A stretch of DNA of 8,805 nt from contig CANKEI010000035.1 in the NCBI GenBank assembly GCA_947481115.1, forward strand, positions 1 through 8,805, read 5' to 3'. The notes under the pieces were generated by a model. That model saw nothing but the letters and a program-made list of their open reading frames with translations, did no database searches and was not told the origin of the DNA. The stretch is from a bacterium. Its GTDB lineage: Bacteria > Babelota > Babeliae > Babelales > JABDEC01. Below are positions 1 to 5,930 of this stretch, in pieces; position 1 is the stretch's first letter; each line of letters opens with the position of its first letter. The position numbers and the translations under genes were made by a program.

Positions 1-59
1 ATGCTCAGTTTTGAATCATTTAAATCGATCAACTTTGATCGCTCAGTAACTTTTATTTC
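1..59 (-). pseudogene. IS3-family transposase OrfB, N-terminal fragment (partial at window edge)
   Basis: In the -1 frame relative to OrfA, the minus strand reads VTERSKLIDLNDSKLSI from about position 50 down to position 1. This resembles the first residues of IS3-family OrfB, just before the part of the protein that usually recognises its own element (SxxxQCELLxxSRSxxYY). The DDE integrase domain, if present, lies beyond the left edge. There is no ATG in the visible part, as expected when OrfB is made as an OrfAB frameshift fusion. Because OrfA carries a nonsense codon and lacks its N-terminus, this copy could not make a normal transposase even if OrfB were intact. I therefore call it a pseudogene, although the rest of OrfB cannot be seen. 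Confidence 0.6.
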
Positions 60-205
60 CCGAGCGCACGTGATAAAAAATCACGCTCAACCGTCAACTT
101 TCCGATGATGCTGTGCAACTTATCGATTTCCTAATCATGGTTTTCAGATTTTTTATTGGGTCTAAATTTTGCTAAAACTGCTAGCAATTTTGAACTGACG
201 CATGA
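53..205 (-). pseudogene. IS3-family transposase OrfA, C-terminal fragment with in-frame stop
   Basis: OrfA of IS3 elements is a DNA-binding protein with an N-terminal helix-turn-helix and a C-terminal leucine zipper. It is joined to the OrfB integrase domain by programmed -1 frameshifting. Here the last 25 codons (53-130, TAA at 53-55) encode EIDKLHS followed by IGKLTVERDFLSRALGK, a typical zipper end. Upstream in the same frame lies a plausible continuation, KLLAVLAKFRPNKKSENHD (134-190), separated by a TAG at 131-133. A CAG-to-TAG change would explain this, because family members often have an acidic or Gln residue before EID. The frame closes again at 206-208, so the helix-turn-helix part is missing. 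No A6G slippery run is visible at the OrfA/OrfB junction. The gene is almost certainly non-functional. Confidence 0.72.
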
Positions 206-353
206 CTATCAGACCTTAGTTTTAAAATAAAATATTGCTAAAAAAGTAATTAACGGCCAGTTCGAGAATTAAGACTAATTAATATGGGGCCTTAGAATAA
301 CTAAAGCCCCATATTAATTAGTCTTATAATATAAATCTAGGATTATTATTTTT
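206..353. other. Non-coding gap between IS remnant and ankyrin gene
   Basis: No open reading frame with recognisable content was found on either strand. The stretch is AT-rich and holds the hairpin at 270-326. The remainder may include decayed insertion-sequence DNA, since the transposase remnant ends abruptly at about 205, but no motif supports this directly. Confidence 0.4.
270..326. terminator. Long near-perfect hairpin downstream of the ankyrin gene, probable transcription end
   Basis: Positions 271-290 are an exact reverse complement of 306-325 (20 bp). The pairing extends outward one base (270/326) and inward through 292-295/301-304 after one mismatch (291/305), leaving a 5-nt AATAA loop. 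It lies about 28 nt past the stop codon of the minus-strand ankyrin-type gene, where a terminator is expected. Neither strand carries a good T-run after the stem (TTAATTC on minus, TATAATAT on plus), so it is not a textbook intrinsic terminator. It could instead be an RNA-stabilising 3' stem or a small palindromic repeat. Confidence 0.45.
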
Positions 354-1568
354 TTACTTAGCAGCTACTTTGGCAGCAGGAGTATTAGTTTTTGCTTTTT
401 TACGTTTAGTAATTGGTTTTGCCGGAAATTTAGTGGCTAAGCTTGCGGATGTACTAACCCCACCTGCAGCTTTTATGGCAGCTGCAATAGCAGTATTGCC
501 AGCAGCATTAGCATAATCTAAAGCAGTTTTATTGCTGTCTTTAGAATTTGGTTGATTGATGCTGATTACAATATTATTATCATTGGTTTGCGATTGTTGT
601 TTGTATCTATTTAATAGCGCTTCAACAACTTCAAGATTAACGGCTTCTTTATCCGTTGGTCCATTATAGTTACCTGATGTTTCACCTACATTGAGGTCAA
701 GAGCAGTATTTGTTGATTGTGCTGCATACATCAAGGCGGTCATACCGTTATTGTCGGGTGTGATTAAAGTTTTATTATTTAACCTTAAAGTTTTCCCATC
801 ATTGTATGTCATTGTAACTAGATTGAAAATAATTGCAAAAGCGCTGGCCTGTCCCGTATTGGGTTCTGTATTATTATTGCTGGCAGAATTTGCAGCCAGG
901 ACAGCTTGGCTCAATGATGTTTGCCCCTTGCTATTTAAATTTTGTGGTGTTTTTGCAGTGCCAGGAGTTGTACCATAAGCATTAATTTCGGCTTTATTTT
1001 GAATATCTGTCATTACATCGCCTAATTCACCATGTGAAAAATCGTATTCTAAAATTGCATTAGCAACTTTTCGAATTATGATAGAAATATTTATCATGGG
1101 AAGTGATGCATTTATCTCGGCCGCAGGGGCTTTAAATGGTGGATTAGCAAATATATTATACAGGGCGGCCCACAAGTTATTAGCCGCTGCAAGAGAATTA
1201 ATTGGTGTATTGCTTGTAAGTTTAGGATTGATGCCAGGAACTGATAATAAATAATTAATATCGTTTAGCAGTGTTTGGTAGTTATTATTAAAATTTACAG
1301 GGCCATCTTGAGCAGTTAAAAGCAGATTTAGTAATGGAGTATTGCCAGTCTTTGAATCTTGAATATTAACGAAAGCTCCATTATTTATATCAGCTTGAAT
1401 TTGAGGCAAAGGATCGACATTAAACGTTCCTGTAAAAGTAGTATCTACCAATAATTTCTGATTTGGAGATAGCGTACAAGTTTTGCCTGCGTAGCTACTC
1501 AAAGCTAATAAAATTAGCCCTAAAGATAGATTTTTAGTATTAAAAAAACTCTTATTCTTACTCAACAT
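354..1568 (-). CDS. Secreted protein with ankyrin-type repeats and a lysine-rich tail
   Basis: This 404-aa protein probably acts outside the inner membrane. Residues 1-27 form a typical signal peptide: K4, K6 and K12, then a hydrophobic core LSLGLILLALSS, with likely cleavage after SYA at residue 27. Several degenerate ankyrin-like helices follow, at about 54-84 (NIQDSKTGNTPLLNLLL), 208-228 (NSKGQTSLSQAVLAA), 266-322 (DNNGMTALMYAAQS, then NLEVVEALLNR) and 336-369 (INQPNSKDSNKTALDYANA). The G-x-T-x-L pattern recurs, but the spacers are long and Asn/Thr/Gly-rich, so the repeats are irregular. The tail (380-404) is rich in Lys and Ala. The ATG start is supported by AGGGG at 1574-1578, 5 nt upstream. 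It is the last gene of the minus-strand cluster, 131 nt after its neighbour. Ankyrin proteins bind other proteins, and a host-directed role is an inference. The target is unknown. Confidence 0.8.
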   Translation of the reverse strand: MLSKNKSFFNTKNLSLGLILLALSSYAGKTCTLSPNQKLLVDTTFTGTFNVDPLPQIQADINNGAFVNIQDSKTGNTPLLNLLLTAQDGPVNFNNNYQTLLNDINYLLSVPGINPKLTSNTPINSLAAANNLWAALYNIFANPPFKAPAAEINASLPMINISIIIRKVANAILEYDFSHGELGDVMTDIQNKAEINAYGTTPGTAKTPQNLNSKGQTSLSQAVLAANSASNNNTEPNTGQASAFAIIFNLVTMTYNDGKTLRLNNKTLITPDNNGMTALMYAAQSTNTALDLNVGETSGNYNGPTDKEAVNLEVVEALLNRYKQQSQTNDNNIVISINQPNSKDSNKTALDYANAAGNTAIAAAIKAAGGVSTSASLATKFPAKPITKRKKAKTNTPAAKVAAK

Positions 1569-1699
1569 TGTTACCCCTAATAATTCTATAATTAAGCTAT
1601 AATTTAACCTTAGAATTAAGTTTAGCAGAGTGAATATTAGAAAAACAAGGGTTTTGTTTTATTTTTTTAAATCAGCGTAGATTTGATTCCTGGGAAAAT
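1569..1699. promoter_or_regulatory. AT-rich intergenic region, possible promoter of the ankyrin-type gene
   Basis: The 131-nt gap is wider than the other gaps in this minus-strand cluster, so the ankyrin gene may have its own promoter. On the minus strand, two TTATAG boxes about 12 nt apart lie just upstream of the AGGGG ribosome binding site. I could not find a convincing -35 at the right distance. An AT-only stem (1642-1648 with 1654-1660) is also present but has no clear role. Confidence 0.25.
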
Positions 1700-2113
1700 T
1701 TAGCGGGTGGCTTCTTGCGGATTAGCACTACTACGATTTCTGGATGCTAAAATGGCAGCGCGCGCATCTTCATCGGCTTCAGTTCTAGCGGCTACTAGTG
1801 TCAGGACAAGGCTAGGGGCATATGCCCTGGCATATTCTAGGGGGTCGCTGGGACGTGTACTCATATCAGGGCCAAAATCGGCCATCGTGCCACGAAAGCA
1901 AAAAAATGGATCTGTGCGGCCAGCCTTAAAATCACGCACTAAGCTTTGCAGCAATAATAAATTATTCTCTAGAATGGAACGCCTTAAAATATCTGCTGAT
2001 GCAACTGTACTTTCAGCGCTATAATCAGCACTATAAGTAGCACTAGAAATTAGCACTATTGTTGATATTAAAATAAGTGATGGTATAGATAAATTGTTGA
2101 TTGTTAATTTCAT
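1700..2113 (-). CDS. Small secreted protein with a divergent ankyrin-like segment
   Basis: This 137-aa protein of unknown function is probably exported. Residues 1-29 are a signal peptide with K2, the hydrophobic stretch IPSLILISTIVLISS and a likely cleavage site after TYSA at residue 29. The mature part has two helical pieces with ankyrin-like spacing: ILENNLLLLQSLVRDF (47-62), and DPLEYARAYAPSLVLTLVAA (90-109), the latter resembling the TPLEYAxxxG-xxIVxLL pattern. This is at most one or two degenerate repeats, without the usual Gly-His residues. The start is ATG, with only a weak ribosome binding site (GGAC, about 8 nt upstream). It begins 24 nt after the upstream lipoprotein gene ends, which suggests co-transcription. 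By hand count, 1741-1920 is about 54% GC, well above its neighbours, so part of the gene may have a different history. Confidence 0.72.
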   Translation of the reverse strand: MKLTINNLSIPSLILISTIVLISSATYSADYSAESTVASADILRRSILENNLLLLQSLVRDFKAGRTDPFFCFRGTMADFGPDMSTRPSDPLEYARAYAPSLVLTLVAARTEADEDARAAILASRNRSSANPQEATR

Positions 2114-2137
2114 AAAAATAGTCCAATAATTATTGTT

Positions 2138-3112
2138 TTAATTTTTAATTTTATTTTCTTCATATAACGTTCTGGCAAATTCGTCCATTAGCATAATAAT
2201 ATCTGATTTATTGCTCTCTGATACAGCTGCACCAGCACCATCAGTGGGGAACTTATTTTGATCTAATAAGCGTTTAACTACTAATGTTTGGCGTAAAACA
2301 TAGGGGTTATTAGAAATTACTAAACAAGAGCCAGTTTGCGGAGCCTGTTTAGCAAAAGTTAGAATTGTATCGTCAGTATTGGCTCTGGCTAATGCCCTAT
2401 CCGGTTTTTGGACCATCGAAGCGTTAATAGTCAGTTTGGCTTGGGTTTGCAAGTCTGGATTAAATTTATAGGCAAACTCCATAACTTGAGCTTCAGTTTT
2501 AATATTATTTAAATCTATATTTTGATTAATCACTTGCGGTGATGATTGTAGATTAGCTAATTGCTCTAATTCTTCTGGTTTCAGTGGTCGTTCGCTGCCT
2601 AGTAAAACTACAGTATCGAAACTATAGCCAGTCTTAATAAGTTGGACTAAATAACCTAAGCGTTTACTAACAGTACTAAAAGTAGCTCCCATGACTAGCG
2701 CATAACGATAATGTTTTTGTGTTGGTTCAACTATGTCAATTAAACCTAATTTTTGTAGATCAGCTACTAGCTTTGTGATATTGGCTTGCATAAGGTCGCG
2801 TGTCTCTGTTGCAGTTTGCGTATGCCAGCGTTCACTTTTTTCGTCACGTAATAGATTGGTTTGAGCTAATAAATTAGCAGCAGCAATAGTAGTTACAGGA
2901 TTATATCTAAGAGAGCTAGAATTATTGCTAGGGTTATTTAGTTGTAAAATTTTAAAAATATCTTGAACTGGTGCCGTAAGTTGGCCATTTACTTGTAATT
3001 TTTGATAAACAGTATTGCGTGATCCAGCTTCTTTAGTGCAGCCAAACAATAAAGTACTTAAGATTAAAAATAAGCTTAAGCGATAATTGCGGTAGATAGC
3101 ATAATTGTGCAT
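2138..3112 (-). CDS. Predicted lipoprotein with a possible YdcF/SanA-like (DUF218-type) domain
   Basis: This is a 324-aa protein when started at the ATG at 3110-3112. An in-frame TTG at 3137-3139 would add nine residues (MSACPEKNI), but it lacks a ribosome binding site and would place a polar stretch before the signal, so I prefer the ATG. Residues 1-25 form a lipoprotein signal: basic RNYR, the core LSLFLILSTLLFG, and a lipobox LFGC with Cys25 as the lipidated residue. After a linker (about 26-130) comes a Rossmann-like segment: YALVMGATF (about 137-145), a helix, then FDTVVLLGSERPL (165-177), TEAQVMEF (206-213), RANTDDTILTFA (243-254) and SCLVISNNPYVLRQ (262-275). The order of strand, LLGSxRPL, TEAxxM and SNxPY resembles YdcF/SanA-like proteins. 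That assignment is tentative and no substrate is known. It lies 72 nt downstream of lon. Confidence 0.7.
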   Translation of the reverse strand: MHNYAIYRNYRLSLFLILSTLLFGCTKEAGSRNTVYQKLQVNGQLTAPVQDIFKILQLNNPSNNSSSLRYNPVTTIAAANLLAQTNLLRDEKSERWHTQTATETRDLMQANITKLVADLQKLGLIDIVEPTQKHYRYALVMGATFSTVSKRLGYLVQLIKTGYSFDTVVLLGSERPLKPEELEQLANLQSSPQVINQNIDLNNIKTEAQVMEFAYKFNPDLQTQAKLTINASMVQKPDRALARANTDDTILTFAKQAPQTGSCLVISNNPYVLRQTLVVKRLLDQNKFPTDGAGAAVSESNKSDIIMLMDEFARTLYEENKIKN

Positions 3113-3184
3113 AATGTTTTTCTCGGGACAAGCGGACAAAATATAACTTTAATTATGAAAGAGCTCTTTAGTACTTCCAGTTCG

Positions 3185-5680
3185 TTATCTTAGTTTCTTG
3201 CTTTTCGACTTACTTTTACTAACCTTAGGCGTACCAGTGTCAGCTTTAGCAATTTTTTTAACAGCGGGCTTACGTTTTGGTTTCATGTTTTTAGCAAACG
3301 GGTCACGCTGCAAAGCTAATTTTAAGATCTCGTCCATCGAGCTAGCATAATAAATTTGCAGAGCTGGATCTAAGTCACTTTTAATTTCTAAAATATCTTC
3401 GTAATTCTCTTTAGGCACGATGACAGTTTTCATGTTATAGCGTGAAGCTGCTAAAAGTTTCTCTTTTAAGCCACCAACACCGAGTACTCTGCCACGCAGG
3501 GTAATTTCACCGGTCATGGCAATATCGAGCTTGACTGGATTTTTAGTTAGTGCAGATAGTATAGCTATACACATGGTGATCCCAGCAGACGGACCATCTT
3601 TGGGGGTCGCGCCTTCGGGAATATGGATATGAATATCGTTAGTAGTGGTAAATGAGCGCTTGAAACCGAGTTCTTCATGCTTAGAGCGTAAATAACTCAT
3701 GGCCGCATGCACAGATTCTTGCATCACTTCGCCTAATTGGCCGGTGAGTGACAAATTACCTTTGCCGGGCACAATACAAGCTTCGATTTCTAAGATTTCG
3801 CCACCCAACTCTGTCCAAGCTAAACCAGTCGCTAAACCAATCGTGTCTTTTTTAGGATCTAGTGTAGTTTTCTTAAACTTAGGATAGCCGAGCCATTCTT
3901 GAAATAAGGCTTCGGTTACGACAAAAGTTTTTATTTTTTTGTCTTTTAATAACTGTTGAATCACTTTGCGCATTAATTTAGTTAATACGCGATCCAGTTG
4001 TCTGACCCCAGATTCTTTAGTGTATTCACTAATTACTTTTTGAATCTCTTGGTCAGCTAACTGAAAATTAGTATTAGTTAAGCCGTATTCTGCTAAGCGT
4101 TTAGGAATTAAGAATTTACGCGCAATTTCTAATTTTTCTTTATCGGTATAACCAGAAAGCGTGATCAATTCCATACGATCAAGTAATGGATATGGTACAG
4201 TGTCGATGTGATTAGCTGTAGCAATAAACATGACTTTAGAAAGATCGTACTCGGTATCTAAAAAGTGATCTACAAAACTTCTGTTTTGTTCTGGATCTAA
4301 AACTTCTAATAAAGCTGCTGAAGGATCACCATGTGCATCGTGGGTAATCTTATCGATCTCATCTAATAAAATTACGGGGTTAACGGTACCTGCTTTGCGC
4401 ATAGCCTGAATAATTTTACCTGGTAAAGCACCAATATAAGTCCGGCGATGCCCACGAATTTCTGCTTCGTCTCGCACGCCACCCAGTGATATTCTGATAA
4501 ATTCACGACCCAAACTATCTGCAATAGTGCGCCCTAAAGATGTTTTACCGACACCAGGAGGCCCGATTAAACAAATGATCGGTGCTCGATCACTATGCTT
4601 AGCAAATTTTTTAGCAGCTAAAAACTCAATAATCCGTTCTTTAGCTTTAATTAAACCAGCGTGACTATTATTTAGAATTTTTTCTGCTTCAACTAAGCTG
4701 ATATTATCTTTGCTGGCCGCTTGCCATGGCAAACTAATAATCCAGTCAATATAGTGCTTAGCTACGGCTGCTTCAGAAGACATAGGTGGCATTTGTTCTA
4801 ATCTACGCAGCTCTTTTTCAACCTTATCAGCGGTGTCTTTAGGTAAAGTTAACTTTTTAACTTTTTGACGAATTTCGTTAATCTCATCTTGCGTATCGTC
4901 ACGGCCCAACTCTTTTTGGATCGCTTTCATCTGTTCAGACAAATAATATTCGCGTTGATTTTTTTCCACTTGCTTCTGAACGCTGCCTTTAATGCGCTGT
5001 TCAGTTTTAAGTATATCAATCTCTTTTTCGACAAAAAATACGACTTTGAACATGCGATCCTCTAAACGCTCGATCTCTAATAGTTCTTGGCGTTCATCGA
5101 AAGACAAATTTAAATGTACTGCGATAGTGTCAGTCATCGCATCAATGTCAGCGACGGTTCGCACAATCGTGACTAGATCTTCGGGCGCTAGATCATTTAA
5201 CTTGGTGTAAGTTTTATACATTAACTGTAATTGGCGCCAAAGTGCTTCTAATTCAACGGTTTTCGCTGGTGGATTAATTCCAACGTCTTGATAAACGATA
5301 GAGATATATTCATGTTCTGGTTGATCATGCTCTACCGAGATAAAACGCGCGCGGCTAAGCCCCTCAACTAAAATTTTTAGGGTACTGTTTGGCATCTTAA
5401 CAACTTGTAAGATGACAGCTTTAGTGCCATGGGCATAAACGTCTTCAGAGGTTGGATTCTCAGTTTTAGACTGTTTTTGGGAAGTTATAAAGATAATTTT
5501 ATCTTGCTTCATGGCAGCTTCGACTGCTTTAATCGAAGATATTCGGCCAACGATAATTGGAACAATGCTTTTTGGTAAAATTACCACGTTCTTCAGGGGT
5601 AGCAATGGGAGCACTTGTAGGCTGTGCGCTAGACTTTCAGTACCATTTTCAAGTGGTTGTGCTGGTAGCATGTTTTCCAT
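3185..5680 (-). CDS. lon: ATP-dependent endopeptidase La (Lon protease)
   Basis: Lon is a cytosolic ring-forming AAA+ serine protease that unfolds and degrades damaged and short-lived regulatory proteins. All domains are present. The N-terminal substrate-binding domain spans about 20-215, starting LPLLPLKNVVILP. A coiled region at about 220-300 contains EYYLSEQMKAIQKELG. The AAA+ module has Walker A GPPGVGKTS (373-381), Walker B VILLDEIDK (436-444) and sensor-1 IATAN (486-490). The protease domain has the catalytic Ser698 in PKDGPSAG and Lys741 in GGLKEKLLAA, a spacing of 43 as in E. coli Lon. At 831 aa it is longer than E. coli Lon (784) because of a C-terminal extension rich in Lys, Ser and Ala (about 798-831). 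The ATG start is supported by GGAG 10 nt upstream; the second Met (residue 4) would be too far. It is the first gene of the minus-strand cluster. Confidence 0.98.
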   Translation of the reverse strand: MENMLPAQPLENGTESLAHSLQVLPLLPLKNVVILPKSIVPIIVGRISSIKAVEAAMKQDKIIFITSQKQSKTENPTSEDVYAHGTKAVILQVVKMPNSTLKILVEGLSRARFISVEHDQPEHEYISIVYQDVGINPPAKTVELEALWRQLQLMYKTYTKLNDLAPEDLVTIVRTVADIDAMTDTIAVHLNLSFDERQELLEIERLEDRMFKVVFFVEKEIDILKTEQRIKGSVQKQVEKNQREYYLSEQMKAIQKELGRDDTQDEINEIRQKVKKLTLPKDTADKVEKELRRLEQMPPMSSEAAVAKHYIDWIISLPWQAASKDNISLVEAEKILNNSHAGLIKAKERIIEFLAAKKFAKHSDRAPIICLIGPPGVGKTSLGRTIADSLGREFIRISLGGVRDEAEIRGHRRTYIGALPGKIIQAMRKAGTVNPVILLDEIDKITHDAHGDPSAALLEVLDPEQNRSFVDHFLDTEYDLSKVMFIATANHIDTVPYPLLDRMELITLSGYTDKEKLEIARKFLIPKRLAEYGLTNTNFQLADQEIQKVISEYTKESGVRQLDRVLTKLMRKVIQQLLKDKKIKTFVVTEALFQEWLGYPKFKKTTLDPKKDTIGLATGLAWTELGGEILEIEACIVPGKGNLSLTGQLGEVMQESVHAAMSYLRSKHEELGFKRSFTTTNDIHIHIPEGATPKDGPSAGITMCIAILSALTKNPVKLDIAMTGEITLRGRVLGVGGLKEKLLAASRYNMKTVIVPKENYEDILEIKSDLDPALQIYYASSMDEILKLALQRDPFAKNMKPKRKPAVKKIAKADTGTPKVSKSKSKSKKLR

Positions 5681-5717
5681 ATCGTTTGAACTCCATCTAA
5701 AAGATTAGATTAATACT

Positions 5718-5752
5718 CTATATATTATATGATTTTAAGCTGGCTGACTAGA
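5718..5752 (-). promoter_or_regulatory. Probable lon promoter
   Basis: On the minus strand a perfect TATAAT lies at 5724-5729, about 43 nt before the lon start codon, giving a predicted leader of roughly 37 nt. At 16-18 nt spacing the -35 region has only poor matches to TTGACA (for example TCTAGT at 5747-5752). I see no CIRCE inverted repeat, so heat-shock control by HrcA is not indicated at this site. Confidence 0.45.
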
Positions 5753-5863
5753 GCCCATAGGCTTTAAAATGCGCTTTTAGGCAGGGATCGGGTAGCTCAA
5801 AAGTGAATTTTGCAGGGTAAGTTTGGGATAAAATTCTGAGAATATAGGTTTTTAGGGGTAGGT

Positions 5864-5890
5864 TTGTTACGCTGGGGCGAAATCTATAAT
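5864..5890 (+). promoter_or_regulatory. Probable promoter of the first translocase gene
   Basis: A perfect TATAAT lies at 5885-5890, 40 nt before the ATG. TTGTTA at 5864-5869 is a fair -35 match, but the 15-nt spacer is shorter than usual. Just upstream, TAGGTTT occurs twice at a 14-nt period (5845-5851 and 5859-5865), which could be a regulator site or chance. The ribosome binding site AGGGG is at 5917-5921. Confidence 0.4.
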
Positions 5891-5930
5891 TATTAAGATA
5901 TTTTAAGCTTTAGATCAGGGGTAGTTTAAT

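Larger units (their letters stand above)
1..205 (-). mobile_element. IS3-family insertion sequence remnant, truncated, runs off left edge
   Basis: Translating the minus strand gives two overlapping reading frames in the order and frame relation of an IS3-family transposase. The C-terminus of OrfA (leucine-zipper end) comes first, followed by the N-terminus of OrfB in the -1 frame. The N-terminal helix-turn-helix part of OrfA is absent: its frame is closed by TAG at 206-208, and I find no recognisable continuation in any frame up to the neighbouring gene at 354. The element is therefore truncated at its 5' end. No terminal inverted repeat or target duplication could be identified, so the right boundary is approximate. 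Recognition rests on the OrfA motif IGKLTVERDFLSRALGK, which is characteristic of the family. Confidence 0.75.

Noticed and set aside
1..108. Short plus-strand ORF starting at position 1
   Set aside because: The same bases encode the transposase remnant on the minus strand, and the plus-strand product matches nothing.
191..200. TGAACTGACG, resembling an IS3 terminal repeat
   Set aside because: It starts with TG on the plus strand, the wrong orientation for the right-hand end of a minus-strand element. The match is short, so it is probably chance.
691..978. Plus-strand open frame antisense to the ankyrin-type gene
   Set aside because: It lies entirely within a well-supported signal-peptide gene on the other strand, has no ribosome binding site I could identify and resembles no family.
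1642..1660. Hairpin followed by a T-run on the plus strand
   Set aside because: The stem is almost all A-T pairs and there is no plus-strand gene upstream. On the minus strand no T-run follows.
1707..2024. Plus-strand open frame of 105 codons antisense to the small secreted protein
   Set aside because: It stays open because of the GC-rich stretch. The minus-strand frame has a signal peptide and operon-like spacing, while this one has neither.
3137..3139. TTG start for the lipoprotein gene
   Set aside because: It has no ribosome binding site and adds a polar stretch. The ATG at 3110-3112 gives a compact lipoprotein signal.
3158..3169. 12-bp perfect palindrome AAAGAGCTCTTT between lon and the lipoprotein gene
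   Set aside because: It is short, has no T-tract and no second copy was noticed, so it is not enough to call an operator or terminator.
5681..5930. Possible small RNA or CIRCE heat-shock element in the divergent region
   Set aside because: I found no CIRCE inverted repeat and only a 4-bp stem (5752-5755 with 5760-5763), so there is nothing beyond the promoters.
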